A DNA stretch of 31,040 bases from Triparma columacea (Eukaryota; Sar; Bolidophyceae; Parmales; Triparmaceae), in the NCBI GenBank assembly GCA_030267965.1, contig BRYA01000663.1:1-31040 (forward strand), written 5' to 3'. Positions 8,570 through 18,205 of the stretch are shown here, piece by piece. Below the pieces are notes generated by a model that saw only the letters and a list, made by a program, of their open reading frames with translations, had not been told where the DNA came from and ran no database searches. The position numbers and the translations under genes are program-made. Positions within the stretch are counted from its first letter, which is position 1; each line of letters starts with the position of its first letter.

Positions 8570-10816
8570 CTACTGTAGCATCACAAGTTCCTCCGCCTCC
8601 CAAACCCTCACTCCCTCACACTCCTTCCCCCATACAAATTTCCCGAACGGCACCTTACATTTCCTTTCCCTTTTCCTCCTCTCTCCCTCCTCCTTCCCCA
8701 TCTCTCCCCCCTTAACATACCCAACTCCCGTCCCTGGTTTGAAGACCCATTTCCCCTTCTTCGTTTTCCCTTGGTGTTTCTTCCTTCCCTTCCCCATCCC
8801 TTCGTCTTCCTTATTCACCTTCCTACCCACCCCATCCTTCGTCCCCTTCTTCCCCCCCTTCCCATCATCGTTGATAGTCTCCTCGTGAACGTTCTTCTCA
8901 CCCCCCATCTTACCCTCCTTCACCACCTTCCCCTTCTCCCTCCCTTCCCCGACCTCAACCTCCTTATTCCCCCCCTCGCCAACCCCCTTATTCTCCTTCC
9001 CCCCCTTGTTGTCTCCTTCGTAGTTATTATTATTATTATTACTGTTCGTCGCAACCCCCCAAAGTCCAACATTATCATTCCCTTCCCCTTCCATCCCGAT
9101 AATCCCACCCTTAAAGTCCTTAACCGTAACCACTCCAACCATGACCGCTCCTACAACCACCATGACCATTAGGAAAATGTACATACCAATCTTCCTCTTG
9201 CTTCTCTTCATCGCGACCATAGCCCTCTCCCTTTCCGCCCTTTCTGTTCCTCCTAAACCGTCTTCCTTGTTCCTATCCTCCATACCGTTTTCCCCTATCC
9301 GCCTTTTAACTTCCCCCCTATCTCTCCCCTTTCCTTCCTCCGTAACATCGTCACCCTTCCCCCTCCTAATAACCCTTTCCTCCCCTTTCCCCCCTGTTAT
9401 TTCATCCTCTCCTCCTACCCCGTCCCTTGTACCTTTCCTAATCCCCCTTCTTAGTTCGTTACCATCCTCCCCGTTAATCCCCGTACTTATCCTGTCCTCC
9501 CCCCTAACCTCTTCCCCCCCATCACTATCTCCCTCATCGCAATCATCCTCGATATAATTATCGGGCATAGTCCAAGTAGTTTCCCCCGTATCAGGGTTGA
9601 AGTAATAATGCCGATTGTACTCCGCGTTCCAGTACGCGAACCACTTCTCCTCACCCTCCTCCGTATTGTTATTCCGTAAAGTAGTTACAATCACTTCGTC
9701 GGAGCTAGATGAGGCTACGGATGCTGTGTTGTGTATCCCTGAGATGATGTTCTTGTTATGTTTCGATCTCATAACCTTCCCTTTCTCTCCTCCATCACTT
9801 AGTGTTTGTCTACCAATACTATCATCTTCCTTAAACAGTCCCCCCCTAGTTGAGTAGCTATCGGCGCTCGCTTTGGCGGAATCTGATGCACAGTTTAGGC
9901 TGTCGGTACGGACGTGGTGACTGGGGTGGGGAGGACGGTAGGAGGGGGGCTTGTGGGATATCTTGTTACTACTGAGAAGGAAGTGCGTGGAAGGGGGAGG
10001 GGGGAGGGAGGAAGGAGGATTATGAGGAGGGTTAGTGGGAGGATTGTGGAGGGTGTTTCTATTATATATATTTTGTTTGTTTTAGCAGTGACGATTGCAT
10101 CAGATCCAATTCTCTTGCTCTCATTCGTCTCCAGAGTGTGCGTTTATCGTTGTCTTGTATCTCTCCCAACTGCATCATTCCCCCTTCCCCCATTCCTATA
10201 TCAGTCTTACCTGAATCCAACCTGGCTATCAGGTACTCTGTTCTCTCCATCCTCGCTCTCATCCTTCCCTTCCATGTTGACTTCGTTCAAGAGCTCGAGC
10301 AACACGCACTCCTCGAGCTCCTCGTCGTCACCGTCATCGTAGGAGACATAATAAAGAAGAGACTGACCAAGGACACGGGACTTTGTTACTGTACCGTGGA
10401 AGACTCCGAGAGGTCTGTTAGGGGTTGAGGGGTGGGGGTTGGGACGGGAGGGGGAGTATTGGGTGAGGGTGGTGAAGGGTGGTGAAGGGTGGTGGAGTCG
10501 CCTCCCCTTCTCGCACCCCAGCCTATATAAATGGTGTCTATGAACGATATTATGGGTATATAAGTGTATATACGTGTACGTGTATCACATATATACCCAT
10601 ACATAGCATTGTGTATTGTAACAGGCTTGAAATGGAGGCAAAGGCTTGGCCTCTACATTCGAACTCTTCTTATTGACATTTATTAAATCCTGTTGGAGAA
10701 CACTATAACGGACTATGACACATCTACTGTAGTCTAACAACACCAACAACCACAACTTACCCAAAGGAACGTTTTATTCGTGTTCCTATAGCTACTTCAG
10801 CTTTCCTACAGTTCAT
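8570..10816 (-). CDS. Tudor-like / WW / single-TM protein (3 exons)
   Basis: Exons read on the minus strand: 10816-10761, 10414-10211 and 9899-8570 (1590 nt, 529 residues). Introns are GTAAGT..AG (346 bp) and GTAAGA..AG (311 bp), both phase 2. Joining them gives a continuous N-terminal module beginning 'IGTRIKRSFGPLGVFHGTV' and then 'YYVSYDDGDDEEL' (about residues 9-50). This resembles the Tudor/chromo-like 'YxVxYxDGDxEEL' modules common in stramenopiles. A WW domain follows at about 172-200 ('WFAYWNAEYNRHYYFNPDTG', second Trp in 'TTWTMP'). A single hydrophobic segment is at about 324-346. The long C-terminal part is Gly/Lys/Glu low complexity and lies on a strongly purine-skewed strand, which suppresses stop codons, so the C-terminal boundary is less sure. 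Likely a membrane-anchored adaptor that binds Pro-rich ligands; partners are unknown. Confidence 0.75.
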
Positions 10817-11121
10817 AAGGAATTTGGGGAGGAGTCGAAGGCTCGGAAATCGGAAATCGGCCACCCAATTTTAGAAGGTGGGGATTAAATTGGAATCCCT
10901 AAATCCCTATCCTTTTGTTAGATAGATCTTTCATGCGGCGACACCCACTAATTACCCACTGATTATCCAAACCGTGAAATTGTATTTACGTTAGAAGGCA
11001 TCTATTTCACCTTTTCTCTTTATCCAACCTTTTCTCCATTTTTCTTCCTTTCTTTTCTCCATTCTCCCATTTCTTACTTTATTCAATTTTAACCAACGTT
11101 AAACGACGTTTCCACCCCACC
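10817..11121. promoter_or_regulatory. Divergent promoter region, Tudor/WW and RRM genes
   Basis: These 305 bp lie between the minus-strand start at 10816 and the plus-strand start at 11122. A short direct repeat, cggaaat in tandem, occurs near 10843-10860. Positions 11010-11080 are T/C-rich, directly ahead of the RRM gene. I see no clear TATA box. Confidence 0.4.
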
Positions 11122-12083
11122 ATGTTAAACTCCATTCTAATATCCCTCCTCCTACTCTGTTCCTCAACCTCCTTCAATCTCCAAACCCTAAAAATCCCCC
11201 TCCATCCTTCCACCCACATCATTCCAAAAACCCCGACCCACACCTTCCCCTTCTCCACCCATCTCCGTTCTGACCCCACACCTGAGACCCCTACAACGGT
11301 AAAATCAGAACCAACAATCGACCCATCAACATTAACGTCAGGAACACCATATGTAAAATGTGGTAGATGTCAAGCGACCTTCACCCTCTCCCCTTCTCAG
11401 TTAGGTCGCGGTAAAGGGAGACGACTCAAGTGCGGGGTTTGCGAGCATAGTTGGTTTCAAAGTGTGGATAAGGTCTTCACGTTGAAGGAAGGATTTGAAA
11501 TGATCGAGTTTGGGGAAAGGGATATCGGGAGAGTTAAATCTAACATACTAGCTGGGAGAGGTAAGACTGGTTTCGTCAAACAACGTGATGGGGTAGGGAG
11601 GAGGAAGGGGGGGGTATTTGAGGTGTTTTTTGTGTATAGATTGTTTCAGGAGGGACGATGAGGACGATGTATATGGTCGCAAGCTGAACAAACCAAGGCC
11701 AAGGAAAATTATTACAACACGAGAGTGATTTCATGCTAACCCCCCCCCCCGCCCCGCCACGCACACCCTACCACCAACTGTAAACCGTCGTTTTATATAA
11801 TAACGTTCCCCCCCACCCACCCACCCATCCAGATGCTGGTTTCACAGGAGTAGCAAAGTTCTACTGCGGTAACTTGGATTTCAACGCCTCAGAGTCCGAC
11901 CTAACAACCTTCTTCACCTCCGCCGGCGAGGTCGGTGACGTATCCGTGGTTAGGGATGATACTGGTAGATCAAGGGGCTTTGCATTTGTTACTATGGTCA
12001 CGAAGGAAGGGGGAGAGAAAGCTATGATGCTTGATGGGGAGGAACTTCTGGGTAGGAATATACAAATCAGACAACCAAACTAA
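11122..12083 (+). CDS. Plastid-targeted-like zinc-ribbon / RRM RNA-binding protein (2 exons)
   Basis: Exons 11122-11560 and 11833-12083 (690 nt, 229 residues). The 272-bp intron begins GTAAGA, ends CCAG and is phase 1. The first 17 residues form a hydrophobic signal-like segment ending 'SSTS', followed by Phe18, then a Ser/Thr/Pro-rich stretch. This resembles a stramenopile plastid-targeting presequence, with S-F in place of A-F. Residues 78-120 are a four-Cys zinc ribbon (Cys80, 83, 104, 107) like the MJ0042-type ribbon. Residues about 155-229 are an RRM, with RNP2 'KFYCGNL' and RNP1 'RGFAFVTM' (194-201). The frame is continuous only if the intron is removed, which supports the splice. Expected role: RNA binding, probably in the plastid. 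Targeting is an inference. The zinc-ribbon plus RRM pairing is not one I know well. Confidence 0.85.
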
Positions 12084-12084
12084 G

Positions 12085-12225
12085 CAACGCCTCCGAGGTC
12101 CGACCTAACAACCTTCTTCACCGCCGCCGGTACTATGGTCACGAAGGAGGGGGGAGAGAAAGCTATGATGCTTGATGGGGAGGAACTTCTGGGGAGAAAT
12201 ATACAAATCAGACAACCAAACTAAG
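12085..12225 (+). pseudogene. Partial tandem copy of the terminal RRM exon
   Basis: Directly after the RRM stop codon, the exon's own sequence restarts. Positions 12085-12132 match 11882-11929 (start of the RRM helix 1 region). The copy then jumps to match the exon's last ~90 bp, through the stop codon and the following g. The middle, about 60 bp including RNP1, is deleted. An extra g near 12095 shifts the frame relative to the original. With no start codon and no RNP1 it cannot encode a working RRM. It probably sits in the 3' UTR. Confidence 0.85.
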
Positions 12226-12338
12226 AAATTCCGAGATTGGATTGGGGGAGGGAGAGGGGAGTGGCACTTTGTATTACTATTATGGAGAACATTTGAAAAG
12301 CAAACGTGCTTCTATTTAAACCCCCCTAAAACTGTGAC

Positions 12339-15300
12339 CTAAACCTCAAAGTCTGCCTCCCCCATATGCAGCAGGAAGTACTCCTGCCAGTCCTGGAGTC
12401 CCGTCACCCACTTCTCGCATTCCGCATCGTTTTTAGCCTTAAGTTTCATGACGTCCTCCCCAAGGTCGATCTCAATTTTATTGCCCCTAGTCTTTTTCCT
12501 CTCCACGCTAAGTATCAGCGCCATATGTATGCTCCCCAGCGCGCTCTGCTCTCTCTCCTTCTCCTCCTTCCAGTAGTTAAGTATCCCCTTCTCCTCCGCG
12601 AGTTCAAAGTACCTCCTCGAGTACGTGTTGTACAGCCCCGTACCGCTCCTGCACCTTAGTAGCAGGATTCCCTTCAAGCTCTTCGGCTTGCTCACAAGGT
12701 GCAGGCTCTCCCTGGCCTTCCTAGCCCTAGCCTTCCCGGCTGCGATGCTGCTCCTCTTCTTCTTACTCAGACTAACCCTATCCCCGATAGAGTCCTTCGC
12801 GAAGCTTACACCCTTCTTCGACACACCTCTACCCTCCTTCATGCTATCAGCAGACCTCAAATTAACACCCTCACCCTCATCCCCCCCACCATCATCACCA
12901 TCCCCTATCCCACCCCCACCAACACCCTCCTCTAAATCGATTCCCCCGCTCCCCATTTCGTGTCCGTGGTCGGTAGCGTAATCCCTCCAGTTATTTAGGG
13001 AACTTTTCCAACGGGTGCACTCGGAGGCGTTCTCGAAACGCAGCTTGAACTCACGGTCTGCTAGACATAAATCCAACCTAAAAGAAAAAGGGGAGGGGAG
13101 GGGGAAGGTAAGGACGGGTGGGGAAGGTGAGAATGAAAGAAACACAGAGGATTACGAATTTATACGCGGACGACAACACTTGCAACATTTCCGCCAACCA
13201 AGGTTCCAACCAGGGTTCCAACCAAAACCACAGCCCCCCCCCCCTCACCTGGACTTATCCTCCTTCCCGGACTGTCTAACGTGGTGTTTAATCCCAATAA
13301 CGATCCTCAAATCCAGCGTCCCCTTCGGTTCCTTATTCGTGTCCACGCTATCAAAGTAAGTGAGTATCCCCGGCGCCTTACAAACAAACAGCCTCTTCTG
13401 CCACCCGCTCATAACCATGGTCTTTATCTGCCTAGGTGCCTTCTTCTCAATCCAACCTGATATATCATCAGGTATATGACGGAGCTCAACATCCCTACTC
13501 CCGTGACCACCTGTACTGTCACCTAGGAACATGGAGGTGAAGAAATTACCGCGCTTCATCTTTTCTATGTTGGCTTTCTGGACACCGCGGGCGGCGGCAC
13601 GCTCCATCTGCTTCTTGTGACGGAGAAGCTGACGCTTTCCCTCCATTTTAGTATCCTCGTCTACTATCTCGGTACCGAACTGGAAGGAATTCAACCTTGA
13701 GATGTGTGGGGGGCGGCGGGGAAGAGGGGGAGAGGTTGGCTTGATAGTTGAACGGGGGATGGGGGGTGTGGGGAGAGAACAAATTATATCTGGAGAAAAT
13801 ATCCTCAAAACAGAAATATGATCCCTTCCCCTTCCTCTCACCTGAACAGCACCAGTACCCTATTGATAAGGTTAGCAAGTTGGCATACCGCCAATACGAT
13901 CATAACAGTCGGTGCGAACGTGTTAAACTTATCCCCCACAAGCGGTAGCACCGACATCTCACCGAACAGCTTACTGTACGCTGTGGTAAGGACGACGCCG
14001 CCCTTGTCGGAGAGCCAGGGACCGGACTCGACACCGTTCTCGTAGATTAAACCGAAGTAACTGTAAACTATTGCGGGGGCAAGCCTAATAAGGGAAGGTT
14101 GGGGGGTGGGTGGGTGAGGTGAGAAGGGAGGGAAATTGTGAGGACGGAACATGCAGAACACCAAGGGGGAAAGGAGGGGTGTGGGGTGCACTTGAAACTC
14201 TTACAACCCTCCTCCCGCATATTCATTCAATCGACCCCCCCCCTCCCCCCTCTCCCCCCTCCCACCTCAACCCACCCCCACCCCTCTCACCTGCAGCACA
14301 TCCTGGCGTTGAAGCTCAAGCTATACGGCGTCGTCTGTCTGTCTGGTACGAGTTCAACCATCCCTGCTAGTCTCATTTGTCCTAGGCTCCAGAAGATGAC
14401 TGTGCTCATGTAACCGAGGGAGAAGAGGGTGAAGGTGGTTATACCGCCGACGTGGATGGAATCATTGTGGACGATATCCTTGAAGAAGGAAAGGTCGGAG
14501 TCGTACCCGGCCATTACACCGATGTAGGCAAGGGCGATGGAGAGGCTGAAGAAACCCAAAAGGATGGAGGTGAGCTTTTGAAGCCTGGGCTTCCACTTGA
14601 TGTGCCACCAGTATTCCCGAGTCGACGACTCCCCCATTCCGAAGCTCCACTCGATTACTGGCATCCCACGACCCCCGTCGTTGTCCAGTTGGTAGCCCCG
14701 CCTCGCCTCCAGCAAGTCCTCGAAAAAGTAGGCCTTGGTCTTGATCCTCTCGATTCTGTTCTTGCAAATATTGAAGTTGCTCGCGTCTCCCCTTAACCTC
14801 TTCCGGAGATTGGCTAGCGTGTCGATGTTGATCAGTCCCAGGGGGGTCCCCGATGATCCGCCCCTGAACTCCTTGGGACAGTCAAGCATGATCTCCTTGC
14901 AGGCGCGGACGTACCTTGTGTTGTTCAACTTCTCGGCGTTCTTGCATGTCTTAACAACGTCAGCGACAGTCATTGAGCACTTGAGCGAAACCTCGCTGAA
15001 ATCCTTAAACGCGACCGCCGCGTCAGCCTGAGCCAGCAGGTGCTGCTGCTCCAAGTCCCCGGCCGTCCAGAGCGACCTTGGGAACTCCACCATCCCGTAG
15101 CCGAGGAGGAGGACGATGGCGACGAGACCGCCTGTGTTGCTCATGGCCTTTGCGGTGGCGGAGAGGGCGGTTATTGACTCGAAGTAACCACCGCCGATTA
15201 ACACGCCGACGCAGACTCCTCCGATTATACCAAAGACTATGTACATCTTAGCAAGAGTCTTGGCGGTACCGACGAAACGGGTGAAGGTTGTAAAGTGACC

Positions 15301-16158
15301 GTCCTTATTGTAGTACTCCTGGAAGGGCATCACGACACTACCCATGAGGAGGCAGGGCCAAAAAAGGATGTTGTAAAGTGTGAGGGTTACGCCGGAGTAG
15401 AGCTCATAGCTGGAGAGGGGGGGGGAGGGGAGGGGATCAAAGGTCAGCAGATGTGAAGGCCGTTTCGAGAGAAATCGCGGATCGCGCCTCCCCTCCGCGC
15501 CTCCCCTTCACGCCTCCCCTTCACGCCTCCCCTTCGCCTCCTCCCTCATAACTCACCTCGTCTCCTCGATTAATGTGACGCTATTCTCCTTCCTTCCAAT
15601 AATTGTCAACGCAATGTCAGTCGGGGCGAGGAGGACGATACCAAACGAGCAGAAGTACGCGACGTACACGGTGATGTAGGTGTGGTGCCTGAACAACCAC
15701 GGGTTGGCATACCTGTTGTTGATTTTAACGGGTTGAGGGGGAGGGGGGGCGGGTGAGCGGTGAACGATGAGGTATAAACATGACCCAAACCACCCAAACC
15801 GCAACCACATTCTACTTCGTACTCCCTCCCGACTAACACAGCCTATCCCATACCATCATATCTTCCTACCCTCTTCTCTTTGTTCCAGGAATCTTCCACC
15901 TAAAACTCACCGGCGAATGAAGATGGCAGTAATGAGAGCCAACACCCCCCATACAATCACTGTGTACTCGGTCAAAACTGCTCCGCTGTATTCATTGTGA
16001 AATGGTTCCTCTTCCGAGGTGGGCGAGAGGGTAGATTCGATAGGAGATAGTGTGGGAGCTGACGTGGGGGAAAGAGACGGTGCAAGGGTCGGGACACCCG
16101 ACGGCTGGTACGTTGTGGGGACTGCGGTCGGCGAAGTCGAAGGCGCCCTGGTTGCCAT
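12339..16158 (-). CDS. LMBR1-family (LMBRD2-like) membrane protein with two C-terminal PH domains (6 exons)
   Basis: Exons on the minus strand: 16158-15911, 15712-15557, 15409-14291, 14084-13842, 13695-13249 and 13077-12339 (2952 nt, 983 residues). All five introns are GT-AG and phase 2 (146-206 bp). The N-terminus is a Ser/Pro/Thr-rich segment before TM1 (about 63-81). Roughly nine membrane segments follow to about residue 588. They include the family signature 'SNTGGLVAIVLLLGYGMVEF' followed by 'PRSLW', and 'SFNARMCCRLAPAIVYSYFG', which spans a splice junction. A linker 'FQFGTEIVDEDTKMEG' with basic coiled-coil-like sequence leads to PH1 (about 667-771, split by the last intron) and PH2 (about 870-975). 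I know LMBRD2-type proteins as about 700 residues without PH domains. The PH pair suggests phosphoinositide-directed membrane contact. The ATG at 16158 was chosen because the upstream open frame has no other ATG. Confidence 0.88.
15485..15540. repeat. 13-bp tandem repeat inside an LMBR1-gene intron
   Basis: About four imperfect copies of a unit like cgcctccccttca (+ strand) lie within the second intron (15556-15410). On the transcribed strand this is a G-rich purine repeat immediately after the donor site, while the acceptor end of the same intron is C-rich. Confidence 0.75.
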
Positions 16159-16230
16159 GGGCGAAATGTTTAACTGCAGGGGAACTCCCAATTTCTGGAC
16201 CCAAGAGCAGCTGGATCCACCACTCTAGAC
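16159..16230. promoter_or_regulatory. 72-bp divergent start-to-start gap
   Basis: Only 72 bp separate the proposed ATG of the LMBR1-PH gene (minus) from the ATG of the WW/IQ/ARM gene (plus). Both 5' UTRs and core promoters must be contained here or overlap the neighbouring first exons. No TATA box is visible. It is a shared promoter by position only. Confidence 0.4.
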
Positions 16231-18166
16231 ATGGACACCAGCGAGATGTCCCCCCCGCCGAATATTCGTGGTCCTCTCCATTTCCCCCACCTACAAAATT
16301 GCTACGACGACGCTGCAGGCCAATACTACCTCTTTCATCCTCGAACAGGGGAGGTAATATATGTAGACAATGAGCACAGCGACGCTTCTGGGGCCAATCG
16401 GAAGAACAGCAGCTGGACGCGACCTAGCGACCCTTTCAATTCAAGGGAAGAGACCAGGGAGGACGCAAGGATGATGAGGGGTTTGGAGGAAATGTGGAGG
16501 TTTGTTAATAGCGAGGAGGAGAGCAGGGCCACGAGGGTGCCGGCGGACGAGGAGGAGGTGAGAGGCGGATAACGATGTGGGGGGGGGGGGGAGGGGGGGT
16601 TGAGGCATTCGTCGTTGCGCCGTTTCGTCTCTTTACTGGTTCTATCCTTAACACCCTCCCAACCCCCCCCCCCCCCACAATCAGGCTGCCCTTCGAATTC
16701 AGTGCTTCCTCCGTCGCATGTTAGCTCTGAATACAATCCGTCGCAAGATCCACGTCCGTTTCACCAAGCACTACGACTCCTCTCTCTTCCTGTACTATTT
16801 CTTAGACACAAGGACTGGGGCAAGCCAGTGGCACAGGCCGATTGGGATGGGGAGATCTGGAGAAGGGGACCTTCCGGAAATGGACTTTGACGGGGGTGAC
16901 ATTGCTATTTATGCTGAAGAAAAGGGGGGGGAGATTGAGGAGAAGGAGGAGAAGGCCATTGAGGCTCTTTCAACGGGAAGATCGAGGTGAGGCGTCGGGG
17001 TTTATGGGCCTATTGTGATCCGTTTTCTCATCTCTTCCCTTGCTTGGCTCGTTGCTCGTCGGTTTTCCTCGCTAAACCCGTCTTTCCTCTCTGACTCTCT
17101 CCCTCCTCGCCTCAGGTTTAGCGACATGGAGTCGGATCTTGGGTTCAGCGTGACTGAGAGGAAGAAGCCCTTCAAGTACTTGGTAGGGCCTTACTGCAAG
17201 AGGACCAAGTACAAGCCCGGGAGGAACGTGACCAAGGCCTTGGGCAACAGGAAGCTCAAGGAGGCGGGGAATGTCGTTGATGAGTTCGGAAGGACGGGGT
17301 ACTCACACCCTAGTGAGATAGACCTCACTGCCCCCCTCTACGGTCCAGACATTCCCTCCCTCGACGGCCTGGTCATCAGGAACGTCCCAGTTGAGCCCTA
17401 CATGGTCCTCCGCGGGTGCCACGAGCACGGTCCTATGATGGTGATGGATAAGATGGAGGAGTACCCCAAGAACAGGCATGTCATCCTCTTTGGCTTCCTC
17501 AGCCTCGCCAAGATGATGATTGTAGAGACCGAGGACGGGGTCGCTAGCCCGGACGCGGTCAAGTGCGTGGAGACTTGCCTGGCGCTGGCGAAGGAGTGGG
17601 AGGACAACATGGCCATACTATCGGCCATCCTTGGGGCCCTTGCGAGCCTGAGCGACAATTACGCAAACAGGATAATGATCAACGAGCACAAGTGGATGCC
17701 CTGCGTAGTGAAGCTCATGAAGATGGTTGAGACGGAGACGAGCGAGCTCTACATCCGTTTCTCCGACGGGGTTCGTAAGATTGAGGTCACGAGCGTTAGC
17801 AGGCACAGCATGGAGATTGCCATAAACGGCTGCAAGTTCCTCAGCAACATGTCTTGCGACGAGGCCAACAGGGAATACGTCGCCGACTCCGGGTTTCCGC
17901 TCGTCACTTACGTTATGAAGTTCTGTTTAGAGGACCCGACGGTGGCGCACTACGGGGTGCTGGCGCTGTACAACTTTGTGTATAGGAACGAGCCGGCGCA
18001 TTACCAGGCAAACGAGGAGGGGGTCCTTGAGCTGCTGGAAAGCGTGCTCGATTTGCATGGGGGTGACGACAATTTGAGGAAGGCGTGTAAGAGGTGCATA
18101 GCAGCCATGGAGCCGGAAGGGTGGCGGGGGAACCTGGCTGTCAAGTTTGATGACTCGGGGTTATAA
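16231..18166 (+). CDS. WW-like / IQ / WW-like / ARM-like repeat adaptor (3 exons)
   Basis: Exons 16231-16557, 16685-16986 and 17116-18166 (1680 nt, 559 residues). The introns are 127 bp (phase 0) and 129 bp (phase 2), GTGAGA..CAG and GTGAGG..CAG. Residues about 20-65 are a WW-like module with an insertion ('GQYYLFHPRTGE' then 'SSWTRP'). Exon 2 opens with an IQ motif at 110-130 ('IQCFLRR'), so calmodulin binding is plausible. A second WW-like module is at about 138-161 ('YYFLDTRTGASQWHRP'). Both WW modules lack the first conserved Trp. An acidic linker follows, then helical ARM/HEAT-like repeats over about 300-540 ('AINGCKFLSNMSCDEANREY', 'GVLALYNFVY'). Expected role: cytosolic or ciliary scaffold; no enzyme motif is visible. 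Its stop lies 38 bp from the stop of the convergent ArfGAP gene. Confidence 0.85.
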
Positions 18167-18205
18167 ATTATCTGTATTATATTCTCCATTCAACCCTTTG
18201 TCTTC

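Noticed and set aside
8421..9557. Plus-strand open frames rich in Ser, Pro, Leu and Phe
   Set aside because: They are shadows of the pyrimidine-rich strand opposite the WW/TM gene, which has the WW domain and membrane segment.
10522..10532. TATATAA-like element on the plus strand
   Set aside because: It falls inside the first intron of the minus-strand Tudor/WW gene and is not upstream of any start codon I can support.
16159..16191. Longer N-terminus for the LMBR1-PH protein, starting at TTG 16191
   Set aside because: The extra codons begin with TTG. The first ATG in frame is at 16158, and the added residues show no signal peptide or homology.
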